NCBI GenBank assembly: GCA_015179125.1 | Contig: WHVA01000212.1 | Span: forward strand, 1 to 64,000 | DNA: 64,000 bases | Direction of reading: 5' to 3' | From: Gautieria morchelliformis | Lineage: Eukaryota; Basidiomycota; Agaricomycetes; Gomphales; Gomphaceae | In this document: in pieces, positions 11,049 through 22,500 of the stretch | Numbering within the stretch: position 1 is the stretch's first letter | Layout: every line of letters begins with the position of its first letter | The notes under the pieces: model-generated | Database searches by the model: none | The model's input: only the letters and a program-made list of their open reading frames with translations | What the model was told of the DNA's origin: nothing | Translations under genes and position numbers: made by a program

Positions 11049-13122
11049 TTACCAGAAAGGATACTCCACTCGCCTGGGACGCGATGCAGCAGGAGGCTTT
11101 CGAAGCACTCAAAGCCGCGTTCTCACAGGCCCCAGTCCTCATCCACTTCGACCCGAGTAACCCGATCGTCATCGAAACAGACGCCTCCGACTACGCCATC
11201 GCCGCCATCATCTCCCAGATCACCCCCTCCAATGGTGATATCCACCCGATCGCCTTCTATTCGCGAGGAATGGCACCTGCTGAAATGAACTATGAGATCT
11301 ATGACAAGGAGCTGCTCGCCATCTTTTGTGCCTTCAAGCAATGGCGAAACTACCTCGAAGGGGCATCCCATGTCATCCTCATCCTCTCTGACCACAAGAA
11401 CCTTGAGTACTTCGCAACTACAAAACAGCTGACCCGACGACAGGTCCGTTGGTCTGAACACCTGTCAGGGTTCAACTACATCATTCGCTACCGAGCTGGG
11501 CGACTTGGCACAAAGCCGGATGCATTGACCCGTCGGGGCGACATGTACCCTAAAGGGGGGGATGGTGCTTATGCATTGGTGAATCCCCACAACTTCCAGT
11601 CGATGTTTAAAACCGGGCAACTCATTCGCGCCATCATCCTTGACTCTGCATCACTGTTGACATCCATCCAACAGGGCCAGTTGACCGATCCCTTGTCCTC
11701 AGCCCACATCACCCATCTCCAGTCTCAGTCAATGGCGGTCCCCTTCCGAATGTGAATCCAGACCCTTGGTCACTTGGAGAGGATGGCAAAATGCTGTTAT
11801 ACAAACAGCGAACATATGTCCTCGATCATAATGGTATTCGCTTGGACATCCTTCGCTCGCTGCATGATCATCAGTTAGCAGGCCACCCAGGGATCAGCAA
11901 AACGATGAAGAACATTCGGAGACAGTATCATTGGCTGAACATGTCCACCTTCGTCACCAACTATATTGGCTCCTGTTCCAAATGTCGCCACGCTAAATCC
12001 ATTCATCACAAACCCTTCGGTCCGCTTCGCTTTCTGCCCATCAGCCAACAACCTTGGGATTCGATCTCCATGGACTTCATCGAGGGGCTCCCCCAGTCGG
12101 ATGGACACGATATGATCCTCGTCATTGTCGACAGGCTAACAAAGATGGCCCTGTTCATTGCGACATTCTCAGACATCGATTCAGGGGACGTCGCCATGCT
12201 CTTCCTGCGCCACGTATTCACTAAACACGGTAGCCCCAGCGACATCATCTCCGATCGAGGGAAGCACTTCACATCCCGATTTTGGACCTCTCTCTGCGAA
12301 ATCCTCGGCATCAAAGGCAATCTTTCTACAGCCTACCACCCCCAAACCGATGGACAGACCAAATGAGTAAACCAGATCCTCGAGCAGTATCTCCGAGTCT
12401 ATATCAACTACCAGCAGGATGATTGGGTTGACCTTCTGCCTTGCCAAATTCGCCTACAACAACACAGCCCATTTGGTGACCCAGGTCACACCCTTCTTCG
12501 CCAACAAGGGTTTCCATCCAAAGCTCGAAGCATCGCTCACTTCGGTTGCTTCCGAGGATGCTTATTGCCAGTCGGCAGATCTCAAGGACCTTCACCAGTA
12601 CCTTCGAGATCAAATCAAGAAATCAATTATCCAGTACACTTCAGCCACAACCAGTCGCTGCATTCCGATCCCTGAGTTTCAGGTCGGCGACAGAGTATGG
12701 CTTGACTTGCGAAATATTCGCACAAAAGGCCTTCGAAGAAACTCGACCACCGAAGACTTGGCCCATATCCCATCACGGCTAAAATATCTTCTCATGCGTT
12801 TCGCTTAGGCTTACCATTGGACCTTCGCCAGATCCACCCTGTGTTTCATGTATCCCTTCTCGAACCCGCCACAACATCTACCATCCCAGGTCGACATGCA
12901 GACCCCCCACCTCCTATCAAAATTGACTCTGCCGACGAGTACGAGATCATGAAAATCCTCGATAGTTGCATTCACCGAAAGCGATTGGAATACCTAGTAG
13001 AGTGGAAGGGATATGAACACACTCCCGACGCTAGGTCTTGGGAACCCTCTTCGAATGTTACTAATTCTGCTCGCAGACTTGCCGAATTTCATGCGAAGTA
13101 CCCCCAGAAACACAAGGCTTAG
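11049..13122 (+). pseudogene. G2 pol: RNase H, integrase, chromodomain
   Basis: RNase H (ETDASDYAI, DKELLAIF) spans about 11160-11560. The integrase has an H-H-C-C finger (about 11860-12000), SMDFIEGLP, SDRG and YHPQTDGQT. An in-frame TGA at 12364-12366 stands where the family has the arginine of the TER motif, and the adjoining Glu is Lys. Frameshifts lie near 11730, 12420 and 12800. The chromodomain (YEIMKILD...YLVEWKGY...SWEP) spans about 12940-13080 and would target integration to modified chromatin in intact relatives. The copy is dead. Confidence 0.85.
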
Positions 13123-13230
13123 ATGTTTACCAAACCCCAAGAAAACGACACTCTGTTCACATTCTACCTATCAATTCAACTCCCTTAATCAATCTCCTCT
13201 CAATCCTCATCCAACTCCCTTCGACTCATT

Positions 13231-13966
13231 CTACTCCTGCAACCAACGCCTCGTCAGACACTCCGAGCTCCCCATCAACCTCTTCGCTCCCCCTCGATGG
13301 CTAGTGAGAGTACCCGAGGGTTGTGGGTCGTACTTAGCCATCGCCTCGACCATACCCCTCGCTCTCTGCGCCCTCTTGCCTTCCCCATCAGGAGCGAAGC
13401 AGATGCGCAGTGGCCTCACTGTCACAGGCTCTGCAGCTTTCGCCGACCTAGGTGCACCCCCGGCCGACTGCGAACCAGAAAGGGGGACTTTGCCGAATGC
13501 ATCACCGGGTTAGCATAGTCGTCACAGGAATAATTGAGAAAACCATACCTTCCAGGTCCTTCCTAGTCACCTCCCTTCCTTCGCACCCCTTCGACGTCAG
13601 CATAAAGATCGGAGCCGGAGTCGAATCAATATTCGCTTCTGCGGGTACTGGTTCCAATGTCGCTGCCGAACTCTCCAACAACACCCTCGCTTTCTGGATC
13701 TCCTTCGCCAGCTCGTCTACTTCGGATGGTCTTTCAAACGTTTGGCCGACCACCTCCTCGACCTGCAGCATTTTCCGAAGCTCCTCCTAGACCTCATCAT
13801 TGAGTGAATGAAAGCTAATAGAAGAAAGAGCGGTACTCACTTGAACTCCTGCCGCATCAACCAACCACTGCTCCACATCCCCACGCAACTCTCCCCGAAG
13901 CTCCGGCCTAACCCTCGACACGGTCTGCGATCGATTGAGGAGAGCTGAGTACCCAGGTCTTGTCAT
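13231..13966 (-). CDS. antisense three-exon gene of gypsy G2, intact
   Basis: Unrecognised protein of 206 residues. Exons are 13966-13841, 13786-13549 and 13487-13231 (126, 238 and 257 nt). Introns of 54 nt (GTGAGT...CTAG, phase 0) and 61 nt (GTATGG...CTAAC...AAAG, phase 1) restore one uninterrupted frame from ATG to stop. The N-terminal part is basic, then acidic/amphipathic (WLVDAAG, EELRKMLQ, VDELAKEIQKARVLLE; possible coiled coil), then a Pro/Ala/Ser-rich middle and a basic C-terminus. There are only three cysteines and no zinc-cluster spacing, so it is unrelated to the A and B genes. It starts 212 bp from the 3' LTR and ends 108 bp from the convergent pol stop. Pol next to it has four lesions, yet this frame and all four splice sites are intact. 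Expression is not shown. Confidence 0.65.
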
Positions 13967-14165
13967 AGGGGCAGTACGCTTGGCTGGGGTGCTTAGATGG
14001 GTCCCATAGCCCCATTCCGCGCCGCGTTTTTAAACAGAAAAAGAAGTCGTGCATGGGCCACGCAGCTACGCAGGGCCCAGACTTCAGAGATCCCATCTGG
14101 GGACCCATTACATCTTTAACGGTTCCGCCCCGCCATAGGACGCAGCGTCGTTGGACTCCGAAGCT

Positions 14166-14178
14166 AGGAGGGGGGTAC
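14166..14178 (+). promoter_or_regulatory. polypurine tract of gypsy G2
   Basis: The purine run aggaggggggtac immediately precedes the LTR start tgtcatgacc. It links the abundant tgtcatgac...cttgaca repeats to this gypsy family. Confidence 0.8.
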
Positions 14179-15212
14179 TGTCATGACCTGTCTATTTCTC
14201 TTACCCCACTGCCTCTATGTTCCCCCTCATCACTCCCTAGCATCTTCGCCAGAGTTTGCCTCACCCTCCGACCACTCCTCCTCTACGTCCACTCTATTCG
14301 CTGTTCGTCCCATTCTCCGAACCGCTATTCACTGCTCACACACTTTGCCAGCAGGCACGCCATCAAATACGATCGATACCATTTACCCGGCGCGATGGTT
14401 CATCACTAACCCCATCATCTTCTTAATCCAACCCCTTTGGCTTTGGGTGTTCATATGGCCAAAGTGTGTTCGCGGGACGTCCCTTCCGTAGGTCGTGCGG
14501 GATCAACCCAGTAGACGAAGAGTCCATGTAGGGTAGCATGTATGCAGGTCCCAAGACATGGTTTTGTACATAGGTGCCTTCGCCACGTTTACTCTCTGTC
14601 GTTTCATGTTTGCACTCTTCCCTCACTCTATTGTATGTTTATTCCATCTACTTAGTATCATGACTGCGCACCCCTATCCAACCCTGACTCACGACGGCCT
14701 CTTTCCTATTCGCTGATCCCTTACGAGCATTCAATATAAGTAGTTTACATTCACATGTATATTCTCCAGTTCAATTATCATACGTCGTCCATCTTGTGCA
14801 AACTTGACCTCACTGTGATCATCGTCTTGAGCCTCCTGGAGATTTCTATCTTCGACCAGAAGAGGAGTTAGGCATCACTGGTGAGTTCTCATGCTTCATC
14901 TTCGTTACCTTAGACTTCGAACTATTTTCTGTGCTGATGGCAAAGCGCTTCGAAGGAGCACCTTTGCCGGCGAAGGGATTGTTGCTACTTAGACAACCCT
15001 TCCGTGACACCTTGTATGTTACATCGTCAAGTGCCACAGGCTATTTCGCTATGACTGTAGATAGGGCGAGCTCCGCTCAGGCTGCCCTCTTATCTTGTGA
15101 ACATTTATTGGTTCACCTATTCACCAAACGGCATACTTATTCGCAGAAGTTATTCGGGCATTCGCTGTGTTCACTAATACACAATATTAACGCCTAAAAA
15201 CCAATCTTGACA
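14179..15212 (+). repeat. 3' LTR of gypsy G2 (1034 bp)
   Basis: Begins tgtcatgac and ends atcttgaca, with short terminal inverted tgtca/tgaca. Shared by all family members are a conserved internal hairpin (ggcgaagg...ccttcgcc in the best copies), the motif gatataagtagtttacatt in the middle, and an antisense ORF of about 62 codons (14846-15037 here). Confidence 0.9.
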
Positions 15213-15980
15213 AGGCCATTGTGCACTAGAAACTGACCATTGTTCAAAGAACTCACGTTTGTCATTACAGGAGGAGACTTCTATATTTATTATCAGATCT
15301 CCTATTTTAACAACAGACCTGTCTCCAGTTGTCTTGGTACTACCAAAAAAGGTAGATATCTTACAAACAATGCTTTTGATAACCATGGTTCGTCTATATG
15401 AATTGACAACTTTGTGAAATCAGTTTTTATGTAGTATGTCATGGTATTATATCATCAAACCTGATAGAAATGCATTTATTTACATGCCCATAGTTGCTTA
15501 GTGTATAATATTATGTCATTCTGTGATAATAGGCACTGAACAAATATTATCTACAGCGCTAAGATACTCTTTACTATCAAACAAGGCCATGCAAAAAGGT
15601 ATGTTAATAAACTATAGATAAGAAAGAAACCCTTACACATATCAGCAGACACCAACACATATACAGTAACTGAACATGACAGCATCTTACTGTTTGATAT
15701 TATTGCCGTTGGGTCACGTATTCCTCCACCTCATGGAAAGAGGACTACCACGATTTATAAGAAATGTCAGTCTGAAACTTTAGGTCCTTCATGCTGACTG
15801 ATCTCATAATTAGCTACTTACAAGCTGAAATATATAGCAAAAGGCATACAAAAACACGTCAAGTCTATTCTGCGACTGTAGAATAATCATATGATTCTAT
15901 GACTAATAGAGGGTAGGAGCTGAATCCTGTCAAAACAAAAAATGAATACAAACTGAGTTTAATATAATATACAAGCTGGA

Positions 15981-16217
15981 TTGACAATGACATATATCCC
16001 TACAGCAGGAGATAAAGTGATATTTATACATCCAGTGACTGGGGAGGAGATGAAGGGTGTTGTTACAGTAGTAGATATTCCAGGGAGGACAGCAACTATT
16101 CTTTATGATAAAAAGGGGTGGAGAGCGGGACCTTATCAGTTAATGCATCGAATACCAATAAACCAAAATTTTGAACCACTAAAACAATTGACTAGACTAA
16201 CCCTGTTTATATACTAG
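15981..16217 (+). CDS. small hypothetical protein, possible SH3/KOW-like fold
   Basis: 78 residues, ATG start, AT-rich codon use. The first 55 residues look like a small beta-barrel (GDKVIF...GVVTVVDIPGRTATILYD), the pattern seen in KOW/Tudor-type domains; this is a structural guess only. The C-terminus is short and hydrophobic. It may be the first exon or partner of the ORF that starts 155 bp downstream. Not identified by family. Confidence 0.35.
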   Translation: MTMTYIPTAGDKVIFIHPVTGEEMKGVVTVVDIPGRTATILYDKKGWRAGPYQLMHRIPINQNFEPLKQLTRLTLFIY

Positions 16218-16371
16218 AAAAGAATAAATTTTCAGGTTGGTGAGCTTTGAAAAACCTCTTTATACAACTATATTTTTGTAAGGTGATATGCTATATAGAA
16301 TGTTATCACAATATGTATCATTTTTCAAATATATTGAATGATAAGAGTAGAGTGTTTTGTAGAAGATAGAG

Positions 16372-16995
16372 ATGGATATAAAGGCTCTTTTGAGAACCTC
16401 TATTGAAGTTGCTATAGACCAGTAGACTAATTCCAATAACTTGGAGTGTTACTGGTATGCTCCTTGGACCATAATTCTCATGGGTTACTTTGCCAATACT
16501 ATGATAATAACTCCTCAACATGCATTTGTTTATGCTGTTGAAAATAGAGATGGAGAGGATAATGTAAGACATTTAATCCCTGATTTTACTGTTACTAAAT
16601 ATACTAAGAATAATAACACTATAAATAGTACTACATTTTTAATAGTGGAAATAAAAAGAAGTGTTAAAACTACAGAAGAACTTGAAAAGATCTTCAAGGA
16701 TACTCAGGAGCAACTGATAAATCAGGTGACAGTACTATTCCTAGATACCAATTATGAGAGTGTATATGGTATAGCTGCTATAGGGGAATATTGGAGACTT
16801 ATTAAATATAAAAATTTAAATCATAAGCAGAAACCCCAAAAACCTAGAAGTTCTTGGGATAGTGAGAGTTATGGTAAAAAAGTGGAGGTAGTAAAAATAG
16901 TACAAGTATATGGACCGTTTGATATTTACAGGGGTACATATAAGGAGGATCTTGATAAGTTGAAAAGATTGGTTATGCGCTTAGAAACAAATTGA
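16372..16995 (+). pseudogene. PD-(D/E)XK-nuclease-like protein with early amber codon
   Basis: A 207-codon frame from ATG 16372, interrupted only by TAG at 16423-16425 (codon 18), where a tryptophan would fit. Downstream it is open to 16995. Visible are a WYAPWTII start of the folded domain, then IPDFTV and, about 20 residues later, FLIVEIKR. The D...ExK arrangement followed by a Gln-bearing helix (TQEQLINQV) is the core pattern of PD-(D/E)XK nucleases. Agaricomycete genomes carry many uncharacterised proteins with this PDF...EIK layout. Codon use is AT-rich like its two neighbours. Whether the stop is a true lesion, is edited or is read through cannot be told here. Confidence 0.5.
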
Positions 16996-17026
16996 TATAG
17001 CTACAATTCTTTAAAAGATATTAGAT

Positions 17027-17377
17027 ATGTACTTCAGGACTCTAGTAGGATGGAAGGTAACAGAAGAAAAGATGGTGGAACAATGTACTAGATTAGGAAT
17101 GAAAGATGTTGAAAATGATTCCAATTATCTCAGTAAGCTAGCTGGAGTCATAAAAGGTCTTGACTGTCCTATATTAAGATTCTCTTTAGAAAGACAAGAA
17201 GACAGAAAAGAAAAAGGTAAAGATATCCCTTTTATATTGACAATATATGAAGGTCCCAAAGGAAAAGGAGAAATAGATGTGAATAAGATACTAAGTACAT
17301 TTCCTGACATATTTGAAACAATAAAAAGAGATCTTGGAATAAAAGGTGAACCTCAATTCTTTTTAGGAGAGCCTTAG
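17027..17377 (+). CDS. hypothetical protein, 116 aa
   Basis: Open ATG-to-stop frame 31 bp after the nuclease-like ORF, on the same strand and with the same AT-rich codon use. It is charged and soluble-looking, with no membrane segment and no family recognised. The end (DIFETIKRDLGI) is probably helical. Close spacing suggests it belongs with the preceding ORF, either as a partner gene or as a separated C-terminal part. Confidence 0.4.
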   Translation: MYFRTLVGWKVTEEKMVEQCTRLGMKDVENDSNYLSKLAGVIKGLDCPILRFSLERQEDRKEKGKDIPFILTIYEGPKGKGEIDVNKILSTFPDIFETIKRDLGIKGEPQFFLGEP

Positions 17378-17853
17378 AATATAATATTCATACTTTTTAA
17401 AATATTTTCCTAGGGGGATGGTTGTAACTGTCATATATATGTATATATAACTTAGCTCACCTATATTTCATAAAATATATCACAATTGAGACAGTTGCCA
17501 GCATTTGTAAGGCATGCTTAATCCTAGTCCTAAAGTTCTTTCTCACAGTCTGCTGCTCCCCCAGGAAAAGGTGTATACCCCATTGTCTAAACATCAATAG
17601 TTACATATCTTTGTACTATACATGCATATTATTTTAAACATACCTTCTAATCAGATCTCTCAACCATATATAATAATATAGTACAGGTATTGTCCATACT
17701 TGCTTCTATATTCTGTGATTGTACATCTAACATGTACTCATATGGTCCATACTTGCCTCTACATTCTATCATCATACATGTAACAAGCTTCATATATACT
17801 TTTAATATATAGTCATCCAAATCCTATCTGAAATTGCTCTGTTATATCAATAC

Positions 17854-18262
17854 TGTCAGGGTTCACGTGTTTCCTTCCACAAGTTTCTATTTCCTTCCAT
17901 GAGTTTCCGTCACCTTCTGTCAGTTTCCATAACCTTCCGTCACCTTCTGTCACATGTCACTTTCTGTCACATGTCACCTTCCATCACATGTCACTTTCCG
18001 TCACTTTCCGTAACCTTCTACAAGTTTCCATCTCCCCTATTATGTAAGCCTTGCCAGCGCTATAAGACTGTAGCCCGTGTGGTGGCGTTTCCTCAGCTTG
18101 ATCTCTGAGGATACCCACTACACAGGCAAGTCCCCATGTATCTATCGTTGGTAGAGTTATAAACTGAGGATACCCACTACACAGTTGGTCATTGTCCTAG
18201 TATCGGCTCTTATCTCCTTGAGTATCTTTGGTTGTGGCTTCGTCATTAGTGTTGCCCTCACA
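17854..18262 (+). repeat. gypsy C 5' LTR (409 bp)
   Basis: Begins tgtcagggtt and ends ttgccctcaca. It carries a run of degenerate units around gtcacatgtcactttc and a duplicated ctgaggatacccactacacag motif. The right LTR (426 bp) has one more gtcac unit, so the tandem array is length-variable. Confidence 0.95.
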
Positions 18263-18322
18263 GAAGATCAAGCTCATAGGACGACCCCACACACTTTTCT
18301 TAACCAGCCTTCATCTCAGCCT

Positions 18323-19429
18323 ATGGCAGACCAACTCCCAGACGCATACTGGGACGCCCTGGGTGACCATGGGCCATTTCTTCGAGGCCTCCTTTCCAGC
18401 CAAGCACAGCAGTTGCAGCAACTTCAACTGCAGAATCAGGAACTGCACAATCAGATTGCTAACGGTCACGACCACTTAGCCAATGCTGCCACCAACGCTG
18501 CTGTTGCTGCTGCTCAAGCCCTTGCGCCCTCAGTACCTCACAGTGTCCCTCCATCTACTCGCTCTATCAAAGCAGCAGAACCGGAGAAGTTCAATGGAGA
18601 CCGTGCAGAGACTGAAGGGTTTATCAGGTCTATCAAGTTGTCCATCGCTGTCCAGCCAGCATCCTTCCCAGATGAACACACAAAGATCCTATACGCTCTT
18701 TCCTTCATGACGGGAGGCTCTGCGGAGATATGGGCACACAACGAGACACAGGCTGTCATTGATGGCACCTCCTCTATATCCACTCTGGAGGGGTTTATTA
18801 AACGTGTGGAGGAGGCCTTTGGTGACCCAGATCGTGCCAGAACGGCTCACACTAAGCTGCATGACCTTAGGATGGCGTCAGGAATGTCGGCAGATGAATA
18901 CACGGCTCAATTTGAGATCCTGGCAGGCAGGACAGGCTTTAATGATGAGGCACTCGAGGATGCCTATGCTCGTGGCCTTCCAGCAGGTATCCTTGACAAG
19001 ATCCACGCCCAGCCCTTTCTTCCATCCAACCTCAAAGCCTGGAAGGAAGCAGCCTGTCAGATTGACCGCAATCATCGCCGTCTGTTAGAGGTCAGGAAGG
19101 CACAGACACCTCATGTCCCTAATTGCCCTCCTCCTGCCCGACCACTCCACACTCCTGCTATGGCTCCTGTTGCCACAGCATCACCCAGTAACGCGACACC
19201 TATGGACATTGACTCATCCCGCCGCCGCACCGAAACACGAACCTGCTACAACTGTAAGAGACCTGGTCACATTTCACCAGACTGTCCTGAACCTCGCAAG
19301 CCACGAATCCGTGCAAACCTCACAGAGGCAGACATTGCAGCAATTGTCTCTAAATCTGTAGCAGCGGTGATAGAGGAACGCAAAGAGAAGGTGGAAGCCC
19401 CTGTCCAAGAGGAAGGAAAGGGTTTTTAG
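18323..19429 (+). CDS. gypsy C gag
   Basis: Capsid/nucleocapsid protein of about 368 residues from ATG 18323. An in-frame extension reaches back into the LTR but is unlikely to be used. N-terminal Gln-rich region, central capsid fold (SIKAAEPEKFNGDRAET...), and zinc knuckle C-x2-C-x4-H-x4-C (CYNCKRPGHISPDC) near 19240, followed by a Lys/Glu-rich tail. No internal stop. A T-rich patch at about 19466-19550 separates it from the protease and may be a small insertion. Confidence 0.85.
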   Translation: MADQLPDAYWDALGDHGPFLRGLLSSQAQQLQQLQLQNQELHNQIANGHDHLANAATNAAVAAAQALAPSVPHSVPPSTRSIKAAEPEKFNGDRAETEGFIRSIKLSIAVQPASFPDEHTKILYALSFMTGGSAEIWAHNETQAVIDGTSSISTLEGFIKRVEEAFGDPDRARTAHTKLHDLRMASGMSADEYTAQFEILAGRTGFNDEALEDAYARGLPAGILDKIHAQPFLPSNLKAWKEAACQIDRNHRRLLEVRKAQTPHVPNCPPPARPLHTPAMAPVATASPSNATPMDIDSSRRRTETRTCYNCKRPGHISPDCPEPRKPRIRANLTEADIAAIVSKSVAAVIEERKEKVEAPVQEEGKGF

Positions 19430-19592
19430 GCCAGTCAGCGGTGAAAGACATGCCCCGCATATTATATTTTTTTTTTCATAAAAGTTTTCACTTTATAGGT
19501 TGACAATCTATAATTATTCATAGTGTAAGAAAGTTGTAACGACAAATCTGTTTTCAGTTCTCGAAACATGTACAATAGGGATCACAGGCGAT

Positions 19593-22500
19593 ATGATGCA
19601 TCCTTCTCCTATCCCTGATCGAACTGAAACCAAACCAGCCATGCCGAAAACCCAACCCATCACTCCAGTTGCTAATGCAAACATTCCAGTCCCTCTATAT
19701 GTCCGTACTGCTGACCTCCGCCGATGCACCAAAGTACCTCTCAAGGTCCACTCCATTGACACAGGGCATCCACTTGCAATTGACTCCCTCCTTGACAGTG
19801 GTGCTACAGGGATGTTCATCGATGTGGAGTTTGTGAGGGAACACAGGCTTCGGACCCGTCCCCTACCCCGTGCCATCCCCGTCTACAATATTGATGGTAC
19901 CCCAAATGAGGCTGGCTCAATCAAGGAAGAAGTCGACCTCATTTGCACCTTTGGGGATCATACGGAACGTGCCACATTCTCTGTCACAAGCCTTGGATGA
20001 CTTGCCATCATTCTTGGTCACACATGGCTTGTTGAACACAACCCAGAAGTTGACTGGCATACAGGAGATGTGAAGATGACACGCTGTCCCAAGTCATGTG
20101 GGGGCAGACCTGTTGTCAGAGGGCCCACAGTCGAAACTGTTCCAGAAGAGAGTGTAAATCAAGAGGAGGTTCCCATACAGCACACCCGCTCCCTACTTGA
20201 GGAAGGAGACAGGACCTTTGTCATCTTTGTGAATGAGAGTCCTGAAATGATTGGCGCAGGCCGGACTGTCTCCCAACAGCTTGCTGAATGGGCCAGCAAG
20301 TCTGCACCAGTCAGATCCTTCGAGGACCTTGTCCCTAAACCATACCAGGAGTTCAAGGATGTGTTTTCTAAGGAGTCATTTGACCAACTGCCTCCTCGAA
20401 AGCCCTGGGACCATGCAATTGGGCTCACTCCAGGTGCACAACCCTTCAGCACAAAGGTTTACCCAATGTCACCGGTTGAGCAAAGGGAACTGGATAACTT
20501 CCTTGAGGAGAACCTGAAGAGCCATCGTATCCGTCCCTCCAAGTCACCTATGGCATCTCCAGTCTTCTTTGTGAAGAAAAAGGACGGCAGTCTTAGATTT
20601 GTGCAAGACTACCGGAAGCTCAATGATATAACAATCAAGAATGCCTATCCTTTGCCCCTTGTTCCAGACATCATGAATAAGATTGCTTCTGGAAGGGCTA
20701 AATACTTCACAAAGCTTGACATTCGCTGGGGATATAATAATGTACGCATAAAAGAGGGAGATGAGTGGAAGGCAGCCTTTCGGACAAATAGGGGCCTGTA
20801 TGAACCTCTAGTCATGTTCTTTGGACTCACGAACAGCCCAGCAACATTCCAGACGATGATGAATGACATCTTCAAGAGTCTCATCGATGAAGGGGTTGTG
20901 GTGGTGTTCATGGACGACATTCTCATCTTCACAGAGTCGCTTGAAGAACATCGTAGGATTGTACGACGTGTCCTTGAAATCCTCCGGGCCAACAACCTGT
21001 ACCTCAAACCTGAAAAATGCCTATTTGAGCAACTAGAGGTGGAGTATCTCGGCCTCATCCTCTCTCAAGGACAGGTTGCCATGGACCCAGTCAAGGTTGC
21101 AGGGGTGCGGGACTGGCCAATACCACGTAACGTCACTGAAGTCAAATCATTCCTTGGTTTCATCAACTTCTACCGTAGATTTGTGGAAGACTTCTCACAC
21201 ATTGCAAAGCCCCTCAACCAGTTGACAAAACAGGATGCCCAATGGTCTTGGGATCCAAATGGCCCAGAGCAAGCGTCCTTTGACAAGCTCAAACTCCTCA
21301 TCACCTCAACACCGATCCTTGTCCTCCCTGATCAAGACAAACAGTTCCGTCTTGAAACAGATGCTTCAGCCTATGCCACAGGAGCAGTACTGTCCCAGAT
21401 ATGTGATGATGGCAAATGGCGGCCTGTGGGGTTTGTCTCCAAAAGCCTCAATGATGCTGAACACAACTATGCCATCCATGACAAGGAGCTTCTTTCTGTG
21501 ATTCAGGGATTAGAGGAATGGCGCCACATCTTAGAGGGAACGAAGCACAAGATTGAGATTCTCAATGACCATCAGAATCTCACCTACTTCCGCACTGCAC
21601 AAAACCTGAACCGTCGTCAAGCACGCTGGTCACTCTACCTCTCTCGCTTTGATTTTGAGCTGATCCATCGTCCTGGTCGTCATTCGGTCAAGCCTGATGC
21701 ACTCTCACGACGCGTGGATCATAAGCGGGGGGAGGAAGACAACCAAAATCAAGTCTTACTTACCCCTGACTTGTTCCACATCAAGGCGAATCCCCCAGAG
21801 GCTGGTGCGCAGTTAGTCCCAGGTGAAGGTGATGCTTTCCTCAATCGAGTAAGGAACTGTGTAGACCGGGATGAAAAGGTTGTCAAGGCTCTCAAAGAAC
21901 TGGGCTCCTCTGGCAATTTACAAGGAGAAGAGTGGTCTGAACAGGATGGGCTTGTCCTCTATCACAACAAAGTGTACGTGCCGCTTGATGCAAAACTACG
22001 ACATGACATAGTGAAAGCGCACCATGACATGCCTCTCACCGGTCACCCTGGTCATTGGAGAACCACTGAACTAGTTGCTCGGAGTTACTGGTGGCCTGGG
22101 ATGGGACGTTACATTGCAAAATATGTGAAGGCCTGTGACCTGTGCAACCGGACAAAAACCTTCCCTGCTTCTCCCATTGGCAAGCTTTGTAGAGGACAGG
22201 AATTATAGGCAGTAGGTATGGACTTGTTATTCAAAAGAATAGACTAGAAATCAATTCACTCTCTCAGTGAATTTAGTGGTCACTGTAAATATATTATACA
22301 CTACCTAGAAATCAATTCACTACAGAGGATTTCTAGGTCAATAAATGCAAAGACTACTAGACTAATTTACTTGCCTCTCTCAGTGAATTTAGTGGTCACT
22401 GAGAGAGGGGGAAATGTGTTCCACTGCGCATGTACTACTACCCGGCCCTTTAGCGCCCAAGAGCTCGCGCGTCGAAGTCATTTCAGACTCCGCTGGGTGC

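Larger units (their letters stand above)
11049..15212 (+). mobile_element. Ty3/gypsy element G2, 5'-truncated
   Basis: Retains the end of RT, RNase H, integrase, chromodomain, an antisense gene, a polypurine tract and the 3' LTR. The 5' part is lost at about 11049, next to unrelated sequence. The LTR (14179-15212) is the type member of the most abundant repeat here: about a dozen full or partial copies occur between 25 kb and 63 kb. Confidence 0.85.
15213..17853. other. AT-rich block between two gypsy elements
   Basis: Base composition is visibly more AT-rich than the rest of the window, bounded on the left by the G2 LTR and on the right by gypsy C (which inserted at aatac). It holds three plus-strand ORFs (15981-16217, 16372-16995, 17027-17377). 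15213-15980 and 17378-17853 contain no recognisable coding sequence. It could be an old host segment, an organelle-like or horizontally acquired fragment, or a decayed low-GC element. Confidence 0.6.

Noticed and set aside
13231..13425. Treating the G2 antisense ORFs as separate short genes
   Set aside because: Two consensus introns with matching phases join them into one frame, which is the simpler model.
18185..18322. Gag start at 18185, inside the LTR
   Set aside because: The first codons are LTR sequence and hydrophobic. The ATG at 18323 starts a typical gag N-terminus outside the LTR.
22440..22500. tRNA-derived SINE head in the 496-bp insert
   Set aside because: Only a weak B-box-like gcgtcgaagtc is seen, with no convincing A box at the right distance and no poly(A) tail.
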